DNA of 35,867 nt from Gammaproteobacteria bacterium (GCA_021156165.1 JAJNBM010000008.1:1-35867), one strand, 5' to 3'. Positions 9,647 through 18,692 are shown, counted from the first letter of the stretch. Numbers and translations are program-made. The notes: a model not told the origin generated them from the sequence alone.

Positions 9647-10888
9647 ATGCCTCATGAAATTAGCCTGATCGCCACTATTGCTGCCAGCTTTGGTCTTGCC
9701 CTTATCTTGGGTTTTATCGCCGTGCGCTTGAGGATGCCACCGTTGGTGGGTTATTTGTGTGCGGGCATGCTGATAAGCCCAGCAACACCGGGTTTCGTAG
9801 GAGACGTTAACTCCGCAGTGCAGCTGGCAGAAATTGGAGTCATGTTCCTTATGTTCGGCGTGGGATTGCAATTTTCACTCGAAGACTTGATGGCAGTAAA
9901 GCGCATTGCTGTGCCAGGCGCTATTGTACAGATTATAGTAGCGGTGTTGCTCGGTATGGGAACAGCATCCTTGTGGGGATGGAATATAGGTGGTTCCCTT
10001 GTGTTTGGCCTCTGTCTTTCTGTGGCCAGTACAGTAGTGCTGCTCCGGGCATTAGAAGCGAAGAAAATGCTTAAGTCTGCCAATGGTCAAATTGCAGTAG
10101 GATGGTTGGTGGTTGAAGATTTGGTTATGGTCTTGGTACTTGTTTTGCTGCCGGTTTTAGCCGGTTTGCTTTTGGCGAACGGTGCTGCTACGACTTCAAG
10201 CATTGATATATGGGAAGCTGTGGGGCTTACATTGGCGAAAGTGGTTGCTTTCATGGCTTCGATGTTGGTTTTTGGGCGACGGATACTGCCCAAAGTGCTG
10301 TGGTATATAGAGCGTACCGGTTCACAAGAACTCTTTACCTTGAGCGTGGCGGCTATTGCAGTGGGGGTTGCCTTTGGCGGAGCAAGGTTATTTGGCATGT
10401 CATTTGCGTTAGGTGCTTTTTTTGCGGGGATGATGATGCGCGAGTCCGAATTCAGTCACCGTGCAGCTACTGAATCTTTACCCTTGCGGGATGCTTTTGG
10501 GGTACTGTTTTTTGTCTCCGTAGGAATGGTGTTTGAACCCAGTGTGGTTTGGACAGAACCTATAAAATTATCCGCAGTAGTCGCTATCATTATGGTGGGT
10601 AAGACCATTGCGGCAATTATTTTAGTTCTATTGTTCCGATATTCTCTCAACACGGCCTTAACCGTAGGTGCAAGCTTAGCACAGATTGGGGAATTTTCGT
10701 TTATCTTGGCAAGCTTAGGTGTTGCTCTAGGTCTCATGCCTCGGGAAGGCCAGAGCTTGGTATTGGCCGGGGCACTCATTTCCATCGCGGCCAATTCAGC
10801 GGTCTTTTTAGTTCTCGATTTTTTCAGACGCGGGATCCTCAGGCGATCCGCTTTTGCAAGGAAATTGGAGCAGCGTAAATGCCCTTAA
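9647..10888 (+). CDS. CPA2-family cation:proton antiporter (YbaL/Kef-like) lacking the RCK domain
   Basis: Membrane domain of a monovalent cation/proton antiporter. The 413 residues follow E. coli YbaL closely by recall: PPLVGYLCAGMLISPATPGFV, LMFGVGLQFSLEDLMAVK, LSVASTVVLLRALE, GWLVVEDLVMVLVLVLLP, FALGAFFAGMMMRES and SLAQIGEFSFILA. About twelve hydrophobic segments are present. YbaL and KefB/C continue with a cytosolic NAD-binding RCK (TrkA-N) domain of about 150 residues; here the protein stops shortly after the last helix (FRRGILRRSAFARK). Its stop lies in the TTAA at 10885-10888, which also contains the stop of murU on the other strand. AGGA seven bases upstream supports the start. A regulator-free antiporter, or one gated by a separate RCK subunit, is possible. 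Confidence 0.88.
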   Translation: MPHEISLIATIAASFGLALILGFIAVRLRMPPLVGYLCAGMLISPATPGFVGDVNSAVQLAEIGVMFLMFGVGLQFSLEDLMAVKRIAVPGAIVQIIVAVLLGMGTASLWGWNIGGSLVFGLCLSVASTVVLLRALEAKKMLKSANGQIAVGWLVVEDLVMVLVLVLLPVLAGLLLANGAATTSSIDIWEAVGLTLAKVVAFMASMLVFGRRILPKVLWYIERTGSQELFTLSVAAIAVGVAFGGARLFGMSFALGAFFAGMMMRESEFSHRAATESLPLRDAFGVLFFVSVGMVFEPSVVWTEPIKLSAVVAIIMVGKTIAAIILVLLFRYSLNTALTVGASLAQIGEFSFILASLGVALGLMPREGQSLVLAGALISIAANSAVFLVLDFFRRGILRRSAFARKLEQRKCP

Positions 10889-11541
10889 CACAACGGATAA
10901 CGTTGTATTTGTTTTAATGTTTTCATGTCGCCTACATTAAACCATAAACCGCTGTAGTATTCCCCACTTACTAGGCCCTGCGTACAGGCGGGACGCCATA
11001 CCTCTATCAAGGGAAAGGTTGTCTCTAACATAGCATCAAATAATTCCGGGCGTAAGACGCTGATACCTGCATAATTTAATTTATTGCAGCCATAAGTAGA
11101 AACTAAATCCCCTTGCAGTGAAAAATCACCCAGGGTAGCTGGAAGTCTGTCATTTAACACTAAATGCGCGAGTTTGCTGGGCGCTGATAATTGTTGCAGA
11201 GGATAATTACACCAGATGTCGGCACTGATAACAATGAAAGGATCGGCACCCAATAAGGGCAATGCTTTTTTAATGCCGCCGCCCGTTTCGAGCGGGGTGT
11301 CTTCAACAGAGTAAACCACTTCTAAGCCATAGCGCGTGCCATCGCCCACATGCGCTTGAATGAGATGGCCTAAATGACTCACGTTGATTACACAATAACG
11401 GACGCCTGCTTTGGCGAGGTGGAACAAATGATAGTCGATGAGGGCGGTATTATCCTGTACTTTTAACAGCGGCTTAGGTTGTGTTTTAGTTAAAGCACTT
11501 AAGCGTCTTCCGAAACCCGCTGCCAATAACATGGCTTTCAT
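10885..11541 (-). CDS. murU: N-acetylmuramate-1-phosphate uridylyltransferase (MurU-like)
   Basis: Nucleotidyltransferase that makes UDP-MurNAc from MurNAc-1-phosphate in cell-wall recycling, bypassing de novo fosfomycin-sensitive synthesis (known in Pseudomonas). The 218 residues start MKAMLLAAGFGRRL (phosphate loop), then PKPLLKV, and ETGGGIKKALPLLG (the MurU form is LETGGGIxKALPLLG). VISADIW carries the metal-binding Asp. It overlaps amgK by four bases (ATGA), so the two are coupled. Its 3' end meets the antiporter gene tail to tail on a shared TTAA. A generic mannose- or glucose-1-phosphate nucleotidyltransferase is the alternative, but the amgK partner argues for murU. Confidence 0.88.
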   Translation of the reverse strand: MKAMLLAAGFGRRLSALTKTQPKPLLKVQDNTALIDYHLFHLAKAGVRYCVINVSHLGHLIQAHVGDGTRYGLEVVYSVEDTPLETGGGIKKALPLLGADPFIVISADIWCNYPLQQLSAPSKLAHLVLNDRLPATLGDFSLQGDLVSTYGCNKLNYAGISVLRPELFDAMLETTFPLIEVWRPACTQGLVSGEYYSGLWFNVGDMKTLKQIQRYPLC

Positions 11542-12557
11542 GGTAAATACACCTTTTCAAAAGTAGGCACTATCCGGCTTTGTAAAAAAGCATGAAAAGC
11601 TGCTAATTCCGTAGAGTGGGCACTGATGGTGGTTACATAATTTAAAGTCCGTGGAATATAGCTTAAAAAATTAGAATTGTTATCACGTAATAATTTACGG
11701 GCAAAAATGAAAATGGCTTTTAAATGGCGCTGTATGCCCATCCAGTCGAACCATTTTTGAAATTGAGCAAAATCGTGGTTGTGTAATAAACCGCTGCTTA
11801 CGGCCTTTTGAAAATAATAGGCTAAGTGTTGCTGTAAGTGCGTAGGATTCAAAGTAACGTAACAATCCCGTAACAGGGAAACCAAATCATAGGTAATAGG
11901 GCCTAAAACAGCATCCTGGAAATCTAAGATGCCAATTTTATTGTCAGCGAGTACCATTAAATTGCGCGAATGATAATCGCGGTGGGTAAAATAATAAGGT
12001 TGGCTTTCAGCCATATGGATTAATTGCAAGAAGGTATGATCTAATAATTTTTGTTCTGTAGAACTTAAAGACAATCGCAAATACCCTTGCAAAAACCATT
12101 GGGTAAAAAAAGACAACTCTTTAGCCATAAATGCAGCATCAAAAGAAGGAAGCGCGCGGGGTGATTTTTGTTGTTGCAGAATAAATAAATCGTTAATAGC
12201 ATTTTGATAGAGCAGATGGCTGTTGGGGCGCAAAGCTTCATGCCATAACCAGGTATCGCCTAAATCGTTCATTAAGATAAAGCCTAGGGCTAAATCTACG
12301 TGATACAACTGCGGCACATTTAAGGACAACGCCGCCAAATGCTGTTGTATGTTTACAAAAGAATGGCTGTCTTCTAAAGCGGGCGGTGCGTCCATTGCTA
12401 CCCACAATTGGTTATTATGTGCTATGCGAAAATAACGGCGAAAACTTGCGTCACCAGCAAGAGGAGTGATGTGAAACTGTGTCGTTTTTAAGCAATGGCC
12501 CAGCCAAGTTTTTAAGGCTTCTAGGCGAGTGTCGTTGGATAAGATGGATGTATTCAT
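11538..12557 (-). CDS. amgK: Anomeric N-acetylmuramate/N-acetylglucosamine kinase (AmgK-like)
   Basis: Aminoglycoside-phosphotransferase-fold kinase, expected to phosphorylate MurNAc at C1 to feed murU. The 339 residues show the small-lobe text PLAGDASFRRYFRI, the catalytic loop THRDYHSRNLM (H192, D194) and the metal-binding LDFQDAVLGP (D212, D215), followed by YDLVSLLRDCY. All are typical of COG3178 proteins. ATG at 12557 has only a weak Shine-Dalgarno. It is divergent from lptD across 455 bases; amgK-murU next to lptD is also seen in pseudomonads. It links to the nearby DUF1460 amidase as a possible peptidoglycan-turnover theme (inference). Confidence 0.87.
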   Translation of the reverse strand: MNTSILSNDTRLEALKTWLGHCLKTTQFHITPLAGDASFRRYFRIAHNNQLWVAMDAPPALEDSHSFVNIQQHLAALSLNVPQLYHVDLALGFILMNDLGDTWLWHEALRPNSHLLYQNAINDLFILQQQKSPRALPSFDAAFMAKELSFFTQWFLQGYLRLSLSSTEQKLLDHTFLQLIHMAESQPYYFTHRDYHSRNLMVLADNKIGILDFQDAVLGPITYDLVSLLRDCYVTLNPTHLQQHLAYYFQKAVSSGLLHNHDFAQFQKWFDWMGIQRHLKAIFIFARKLLRDNNSNFLSYIPRTLNYVTTISAHSTELAAFHAFLQSRIVPTFEKVYLP

Positions 12558-13012
12558 GGTTTGAATCGCTGAGTTACACGAAGGTGCATTATGTCTAATA
12601 AATGTGGAGATGACAAGTGTGTAGCCATGAGAAAATGGTGGAGAGTAGCGGGAGTTCAGTGTAAAATTAAGTTCTTATGCTTTTCGGACTAGCATTATAT
12701 TTTCTGGAGGCAGTGTCATTACTCCCTGGATTGCGTGTGCTGTTCGCGGGCGCGCACTGACTCGCAATAGGGCGTGAGTAGTTATCTCTTTTCCATTATT
12801 CAATATTTTCCTGGATAGTTTCGCACAACCCGCTGTGCTCACTGGCTGGCAATAACGGGTATGGGTATTGCGTTGCTTTTGAACCCTCCTTCATAGCGGA
12901 CTAGTCATTCTATTTCCTTAAGGTAATGCCATTACGGCTTTATCCTCGTGGGGTCCCCCACAATTGCGCTGTTTTAAATAGTTGCGTATTATCAGTATTT
13001 TAGTGGCGGGGC
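12558..13012. other. Divergent amgK-lptD spacer, 455 bases, little recognised
   Basis: No convincing gene. A 33-codon ORF from the ATG at 12591 has no family features. A GC dyad GTGGGGTCCCCCAC lies at 12948-12961, 52 bases before the lptD start, and could be an operator or a leader hairpin. I looked for a sigma-E promoter (GAACTT-N16-TCTGA type), because lptD is in the E. coli sigma-E regulon, and found only poor matches. TTATAT at 12695-12700 could be a -10. Confidence 0.4.
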
Positions 13013-15793
13013 ATGGGCGTGACATTTTTTGCACAAAATAAACGAATAGGGTGTGGCTTAAAGGGGCTGCTGCGTTGCGGCTTGCCCATTACCCTTATTT
13101 TTTGTACAAGTGCGCTGGGAGCGGCAGAAACTGCGGCTACGGCTCCAGCCAAAACTGAAACCAAAATGGATACAGCCGCGCCGGATAAAAACGACTACTC
13201 GCATTTAAATTGGTCACAAATGACACCGCTTGAAGTGGCATCCCAATTGGGTTTTGTGGACGATACGAGCTCTAATCAAGTGTGTAGGGGATACTATGTA
13301 GAACCCTCTTTTACCAACATAGATGCCGCGTTGCAGGCCAATCAAGTTCCCATCAATGCCAGTGCCGATGAAAGTGAATTGTCCTTAACGGGAGTTTCCG
13401 TGTTAAAGGGAAATGTGATCTTAGAGCAACCGAATCAAATGGTGGGTAGCGACCTTTTATACATTTATCGCGATGCGGACAGTGGCCAGGTAGAGAATAT
13501 ACAAGCTTATGGTCATGTATTCCTCCGGCGCCCGGGCGAATTGGTCATAGGCGATAGCGGCACTTTTAATTTAGGCGATAAAACCGGTCAAATGGAACAA
13601 GCTGTTTATAGACGCAGTTTAATTAATACATCTGCTAACATTACGGCTATAGACGATAACCAATCTAAAGTTACGGGGGTGAACGCTTGGGGCAAGGCGG
13701 CGCAATTTAGCCAAACTAAAGATGGCCTTATTGTTATCAATCAGGGCACCTACACCACTTGCCCGCCTTTAGAGCGGGTTTGGTCGGTGAAGGCTAGCCG
13801 CATCACGCTGGATCATGATACGGGCACAGGTACGGCAAAGAATGCGCGTCTTTATTACAAAGAAATGCCCATATTTTATATTCCCTACATGAGTTTTCCC
13901 ATCGACGCGCGTCGTAAATCGGGATTTTTAATGCCGAATGCGGGTTATTCATCACAAAGTGGTTATGATGTTGCTGTTCCCTATTATCTTAATCTCGCCC
14001 CTAATTATGATATGACTTTTATGCCGGAATATATGTCGGCCCGTGGTGTTAATTTAAATGATGATTTTCGCTATTTAAACTCTAATGGCGGTGGCGATTT
14101 TCATGGCGCATTTTTGCCTGGGGATAGGGCTTTTTCTCAATTTCAAAGCGATGAGGCGGCGATCTATGATAATGGTGCGGCTACGGATACACCGGCTACC
14201 TATAATCGTCTAGAAGATGCTAGCGATAATCGTTATTTTGTGTCCTGGAAAGACGATCGCCAATATGACCCGCATTGGAGTTCCAATATATATGTGAATC
14301 GTGTCAGTGACGATTATTATTTCCAGGACTTCAACAGCGATCCCGCACAGACCAGCGATTATCAAATTCATAATATAGGCGATGTGGCTTATAATAGTGA
14401 TCATTGGTATTTTAAAACTATGATGGAAGGGTATCAAACTTTACACCCTGTCAATCAAGCACCGGTAGCGAATTCTTATGAAAAGCTGCCTGAGGTTATT
14501 TTAAATGCTAATTATCCACAAGCGGTAGGCGATGTAGATGTAGGAGTGAATAATCAGTTTGATTATTTTACCGAAAGGAAAACCCCAGGCGCAACCATAT
14601 CTCCCCCAGATGGTTCGCGCGCGATTACGATGCCCCAATTGACTTTACCTTTATATTTTGGTGCGGGATATTTAAAACCTAATGTGCAATTGTCGGCAGC
14701 ACAATATAGTCTAAGCAATCAAGTGCCCGGTGAAGACTCCACCATCAGTCGTACCTTACCTATTTATGATGTGGATGGAGGATTGTTCTTTGATAAAGAA
14801 GGCTCTTGGTTTGGCCATGCCTATCAACAAACTTTAGAGCCGCGCCTTTTTTATCTGTATGTGCCCTATCGTAATCAAGACGATATTCCTTTATTCGATA
14901 CCACGGTGGAACCCTTTACTTACGATCAACTGTTTCGTACCAATCGCTTTACCGGCTACGATCGTATAGGGGATACCAATCAAATAAGCTATTCCTTAAC
15001 TTCCCGTATACTGGATGCTGACTCGGGAGTAGAAAAAATGCATGTGAGTGTGGGTGAAATCTATTATTTTGAAAATAGACGGGTTAATATCGATCCTCTT
15101 ACACTGGATGTGGTGACACTGTATAACAGCGTGCCGCCAGACAATACCGTCTCGCCCATTGCCAGTGAGGCCAGCTATCGTGTAACCCAAGACTGGAGTT
15201 TTAACGGTAACTTAGCGTGGAATCCACAAAGTGGGAGTGAAGAAAGTGCAACGAATTCGCAAACTGGGGAAACGGATATAGTGCAAATCCCGCGTGGCTT
15301 TAATAACGGAGGCTTGGCGCTACAATATAAACGCGATAATAATCATATTTTTAATATAGGCTATAGTTTTTTACGCGGTGGCGATCAGCTCGTAGACAGT
15401 AATGGGCAGTTGCTCGCTCAGCCAGGCAGTTCCGAAAATAATTTAAATCAAACCGATGTTTCTGCCGTGTGGCCATTATCTCCGCAATGGAAAACATTTA
15501 GCCGTTGGAATTATAACGTCAGCCAAGGGCATAACCAGAACGTAATGGGTGGGCTAGAATACGATACGTGTTGCTGGGCGCTACGTTTGGTAGGTGCGCA
15601 TGCTTTTAATTATTTAGATGCGGAGGATCAAGATAATCCGCGCTATAATAATATGATTTATTTGCAAGTGGCTTTAATAGGCTTGGGGAATGTCAGTACC
15701 AGTAATGCGGCGGGGCTATTGCGCGATAGTATCGTAGGTTATACAGATACTTTTGGCGCACCTTTATCTACACTGAGAGAGGCGGAGGCGTAG
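13013..15793 (+). CDS. lptD: LPS-assembly protein LptD
   Basis: Outer-membrane beta-barrel that, with the lipoprotein LptE, inserts lipopolysaccharide into the outer leaflet. It is 926 residues, longer than E. coli (784). A signal peptide runs to about residue 37 (cleavage near ALGA-AET), then an Ala/Thr/Lys-rich linker, an N-terminal OstA/LptA-like jellyroll (about 105-250: LTGVSVLKGNVILEQPNQ, GHVFLRRPGELVIGDSG) and the LptD barrel to the C terminus. Four mature-protein cysteines sit in the pattern needed for the inter-domain disulfides: C91, C250 and the adjacent pair C853-C854. The usual partner surA does not follow; a convergent TraI_2-domain gene does, six bases away. Confidence 0.95.
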   Translation: MGVTFFAQNKRIGCGLKGLLRCGLPITLIFCTSALGAAETAATAPAKTETKMDTAAPDKNDYSHLNWSQMTPLEVASQLGFVDDTSSNQVCRGYYVEPSFTNIDAALQANQVPINASADESELSLTGVSVLKGNVILEQPNQMVGSDLLYIYRDADSGQVENIQAYGHVFLRRPGELVIGDSGTFNLGDKTGQMEQAVYRRSLINTSANITAIDDNQSKVTGVNAWGKAAQFSQTKDGLIVINQGTYTTCPPLERVWSVKASRITLDHDTGTGTAKNARLYYKEMPIFYIPYMSFPIDARRKSGFLMPNAGYSSQSGYDVAVPYYLNLAPNYDMTFMPEYMSARGVNLNDDFRYLNSNGGGDFHGAFLPGDRAFSQFQSDEAAIYDNGAATDTPATYNRLEDASDNRYFVSWKDDRQYDPHWSSNIYVNRVSDDYYFQDFNSDPAQTSDYQIHNIGDVAYNSDHWYFKTMMEGYQTLHPVNQAPVANSYEKLPEVILNANYPQAVGDVDVGVNNQFDYFTERKTPGATISPPDGSRAITMPQLTLPLYFGAGYLKPNVQLSAAQYSLSNQVPGEDSTISRTLPIYDVDGGLFFDKEGSWFGHAYQQTLEPRLFYLYVPYRNQDDIPLFDTTVEPFTYDQLFRTNRFTGYDRIGDTNQISYSLTSRILDADSGVEKMHVSVGEIYYFENRRVNIDPLTLDVVTLYNSVPPDNTVSPIASEASYRVTQDWSFNGNLAWNPQSGSEESATNSQTGETDIVQIPRGFNNGGLALQYKRDNNHIFNIGYSFLRGGDQLVDSNGQLLAQPGSSENNLNQTDVSAVWPLSPQWKTFSRWNYNVSQGHNQNVMGGLEYDTCCWALRLVGAHAFNYLDAEDQDNPRYNNMIYLQVALIGLGNVSTSNAAGLLRDSIVGYTDTFGAPLSTLREAEA

Positions 15794-15799
15794 ATCCGT

Positions 15800-17128
15800 T
15801 TATAGCCCACCGGGCCCTTTCGGCCGTAGATGGGGATTCGCTTGAAAATTCGTAGACACTAACTCATTCTGTGGGCTGAGAGGGGCTTGTCGTGGTAGAG
15901 TTTTCAGCAAGGCGGTGGGATCAAATACGGTCTCACCCGCGCGTGTAGTCCCTAAGCTAGTCGCCATCAAAGCATTAAACTGTTCAGGAAAAGCTTGGCT
16001 GAAGATTGCCAGTATGCCCGAAGAAATGGCTAAACCGCTAGCCACCATACGCATATAAGAACTCAATACGCTCATGGCGCCTATACTGCCTAAGAGCACG
16101 TTGAACAACATATCAGCGGAAATAGAATTAGGAACCCCCGTGAGATTGACATAAATGCGGCCGGGTTTACCTTCGCTGTCTGGTAGAGCGATAAGTAGTT
16201 TTTTGGGATTATCTTGTATCTCTTGTTGTTGTTCTGGGCTTAAATCGTTAATATTATCTATATTTGTCAACTCAACGACGAGTTCTTCATGATGCTCTTG
16301 GTCTAACAGTTCTCGTTGTTCATGCAAGAGAAAATCTTCTAAAGATTCAATTAAGTCTTGGTGCTGTTCTAGCAGTATGTTTTCAGTGGGTAGAATGAGT
16401 CCTGCAAACGGGCCTGCGCGACCATTGTCGCCTGTAAGAATGGCTGACCATAATTCATAAACGTATTTATCACTGGCGATCCATTCTAAGCCTTCTTTAG
16501 GCAGCAGTTTTTCGGCAACGACTAAAGTATCTAAGTGAGCAATCGCGTCACGCGTTTCTTGTTCGAAAGAATAGCGATAATGGCTGGCATCATACTGCGT
16601 CATGGGACCTGTTTTAGGTTGCCACCTTTGTTTGAATTCCCCATGCGCATCGCACAGTGAAACCCAGTAAGTCGCATAAATTTCGCCTACCCCTAAAAAG
16701 AGCGCGGCGGTATATAAGGCATAAGACCATAAAGCGATATTAGCAGGAACTTTGTCTCTAGCATAACTTTTGATCGGCGTTTGTTCACGGTATAAGCGTA
16801 TCGTTTGGAACGCACGCAATAGTCCCAATAGCAACGTACCGCCGACATGATTGAAATGAAAATTACGTCTAGAAGGTAATTGTTGCACAAATTCGGCAAA
16901 ACTTTCTAAAGATTTCAAATACAGCTCTTGATATTGGGTATCGGTGGTGTAAACTATTTGTTGTAGTTGCGGTAAAACATGCGTGATCTTGGGGTTTTGT
17001 AATAAACGTTTACTGGATTGTATAGGCAATAACATGGGTAAATGAATACGATAAGGCTTGGGGCTGAATAATTTCTTATTCGGAATACTGGTGGAGGATG
17101 CTGCTTTCTTAAACATAGTTGTACTCAT
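15800..17128 (-). CDS. TraI_2 (MobH-type N-terminal) domain protein with degenerate HD site
   Basis: Best read as a TraI_2-domain protein (PF07514, the HD-like N-terminal region of MobH conjugative relaxases), by pattern recall: an N-terminal LPIQSSKRLLQNPKITHVLPQL, then FAEFVQQLPSRRNFHFNHVGG (about 78-97), AALFLGVGEIYATYW (141-155), YDASHYRYSF, and LLPKEGLEWIASDKYVYELW (208-227), followed by an SG-type loop (LTGDNGRAGP). In relaxases the corresponding sites read HHHxxGGLLxHxLEVA and ALLHDIGK; here the second His (LLLGLLRAF) and the HD pair (FLGVGE) are missing, so metal-dependent catalysis seems lost. A Glu/Gln-rich coil (about 255-305) and a C-terminal region with hydrophobic stretches (340-385) follow. 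No conjugation genes are nearby. Role unknown. Confidence 0.6.
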   Translation of the reverse strand: MSTTMFKKAASSTSIPNKKLFSPKPYRIHLPMLLPIQSSKRLLQNPKITHVLPQLQQIVYTTDTQYQELYLKSLESFAEFVQQLPSRRNFHFNHVGGTLLLGLLRAFQTIRLYREQTPIKSYARDKVPANIALWSYALYTAALFLGVGEIYATYWVSLCDAHGEFKQRWQPKTGPMTQYDASHYRYSFEQETRDAIAHLDTLVVAEKLLPKEGLEWIASDKYVYELWSAILTGDNGRAGPFAGLILPTENILLEQHQDLIESLEDFLLHEQRELLDQEHHEELVVELTNIDNINDLSPEQQQEIQDNPKKLLIALPDSEGKPGRIYVNLTGVPNSISADMLFNVLLGSIGAMSVLSSYMRMVASGLAISSGILAIFSQAFPEQFNALMATSLGTTRAGETVFDPTALLKTLPRQAPLSPQNELVSTNFQANPHLRPKGPGGL

Positions 17129-17242
17129 TGAAAGTCCATTTCTTTAGGGGGTAAAAAACTTGCTGAGGCACAATGGGCAATTGTAATTCAAAATAGCTTC
17201 TAGTGCAAGCTGTTATCATAAGCTTTTGAAAAAAAAAAGATT

Positions 17243-17698
17243 TCATGCAGCAAAATCCAATTGTCGCCAAGCTTCATACACGGCGATAGCCACGGTATTG
17301 GCTAAGTTAAGGCTACGGCTAGACGCTTGCATGGGAATGCGAAGGATGTGTTGTGGGGTTAAGGTTGTTAAAATATCCATCGGTAAGCCGCTGGTTTCCG
17401 GACCAAATAATAAAAAATCATTTTTCTGATAGTGAATATCCGTATATCTATTTTGACCTTTGGTTGAAAAAGCAAAAAGACGTATTGCGGTGTGTTCTGT
17501 TAGAAAATGTGGCCAATTTTCATAATGACGAATGGTGGCATATTCATGGTAATCCAAACCGGCGCGTTTGAGTGTTTTATCGCTGAGCTCAAAGCCTAGC
17601 GGTTTAATTAAATGTAAGCCGCAGCCCGTATTGGCGCATAGGCGTATGATGTTACCGGTATTGGGTGGAATCTCCGGCTGAAACAGGACGATATTCAT
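17243..17698 (-). CDS. trmL: tRNA (cytidine(34)-2'-O)-methyltransferase
   Basis: SPOUT-fold methyltransferase that modifies the wobble ribose of tRNA-Leu isoacceptors using S-adenosylmethionine. The 151 residues match the small TrmL form without an N-terminal RNA-binding extension. Signatures: NIVLFQPEIPPNTGNIIRLCANTG at the N terminus (LFxPEIPxNTGN), then KRAGLDYHEY, LLFGPETSGLP and the knot segment RIPMQASSRSLNLANTVAIA. It lies 13 bases after mlaA and is probably cotranscribed. A run of ten A on the plus strand just past its end (T on the transcript, about 17228-17237) may help termination, but I see no strong stem before it. Confidence 0.93.
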   Translation of the reverse strand: MNIVLFQPEIPPNTGNIIRLCANTGCGLHLIKPLGFELSDKTLKRAGLDYHEYATIRHYENWPHFLTEHTAIRLFAFSTKGQNRYTDIHYQKNDFLLFGPETSGLPMDILTTLTPQHILRIPMQASSRSLNLANTVAIAVYEAWRQLDFAA

Positions 17699-17711
17699 AA
17701 CGATTTACGCC

Positions 17712-18692
17712 TTAGCTGCCCATTTCGGCGAGCTCATTTTGCGCTAGAGATTGTTTCACCGGATCCTGACTTTGCTGGCGGAATGACACCGGTGGAGGTG
17801 GGGTTGCGCTGTTGTTTTCTGGAGTAACGGCCGAGGTTGTATTCGTGGTATTGTTTTTACTGGTCGCATTATTCTTTGTTGCATTGAGGGGGGGAGCGCC
17901 GCCGTTTTGTTGTTCCAATGCCTGCGACAGATCATCCCCATTTAAAGGATCTTCATCGGTATTGGCTTGGCCCGTAGGGCCGACATCGCGACCCGTATAC
18001 CGTTTAATGAGGCTAGCGCGTTTCTGTAGGTACGCATTGCGGATGAAGGCGTACTGATCGAGCGAAGCTTGTTGTACCACATCATCAGATGAGAGCAAGC
18101 TCGCACGTAAGTTAACAATATCTATGACAAAGAAGATGTTGCGCCACTCAGCGTATTCTCCTGCATAGCCCCATAGGCTCATATACTCATAATTTGGCCA
18201 TAAAGCCAACGCATCGCGTATAGAGCTAGGCCCAATAAGCGGCAACACCAAGTAAGGTGAGGTGGTAACGCCATATTGCGCCAGCGTAATGCCGAAATCG
18301 TTGTAATGTTTGGTTAGCCCCATACTAGAGGCCGGATCAAATAAGCCTAATAGCCCTATCGTGGTATTGACGGCAAAACGGCCTAAGGCTGTAGCGCTCA
18401 ATTTGAGATTGCCTTGTAGAGTATCGTTAAAGAAAGTGGGGACTTCACCTATGTTGCTAAAAAAGTTGGTCACGCGATCGCGTGCGACTTGCGGCGTCAC
18501 AAAGGTATAGGCCTGGGCCGCTGGTTTTAAGGCATATTTGTCTAATTTTTGGTTAAAACTATAAGTGGCGCGGTTCATGCCCTGCAAGGGATCGGAGGGA
18601 TCAGGGGCATATGGTTTGCTAGAACAGGCTGTGAGCAAAACAGCTGTAGTACATAGAGTCGTTTTACAGAAGACTTTTTTAGAAAATATCAT
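17712..18692 (-). CDS. mlaA: MlaA (VacJ) outer-membrane lipoprotein
   Basis: Outer-membrane lipoprotein of the Mla pathway, which removes misplaced phospholipids from the outer leaflet. The signal peptide ends in the lipobox LTAC-SS (lipidated Cys23). The MlaA domain spans about 35-240: DPLQGMNRATYSFNQKLDKYALKP, NFFSNIGEVPTFFNDTLQG, GRFAVNTTIGLLGLFDPAS, DFGITLAQYG and PYLVLPLIGPSS are all canonical. Residues about 245-326 form an unusual low-complexity tail rich in Asn, Thr and Pro, not part of the family core (E. coli MlaA is 251 residues). trmL follows 13 bases downstream. No other mla genes are in view. Confidence 0.94.
   Translation of the reverse strand: MIFSKKVFCKTTLCTTAVLLTACSSKPYAPDPSDPLQGMNRATYSFNQKLDKYALKPAAQAYTFVTPQVARDRVTNFFSNIGEVPTFFNDTLQGNLKLSATALGRFAVNTTIGLLGLFDPASSMGLTKHYNDFGITLAQYGVTTSPYLVLPLIGPSSIRDALALWPNYEYMSLWGYAGEYAEWRNIFFVIDIVNLRASLLSSDDVVQQASLDQYAFIRNAYLQKRASLIKRYTGRDVGPTGQANTDEDPLNGDDLSQALEQQNGGAPPLNATKNNATSKNNTTNTTSAVTPENNSATPPPPVSFRQQSQDPVKQSLAQNELAEMGS

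Noticed and set aside
12591-12692. 33-codon ATG frame before lptD
   Set aside because: Good ATG but poor ribosome site, odd Cys/Trp/Lys composition and no neighbour logic.
12880-12915. Sigma-E promoter for lptD
   Set aside because: GAACCC with a poorly placed downstream box is too weak a match to call.
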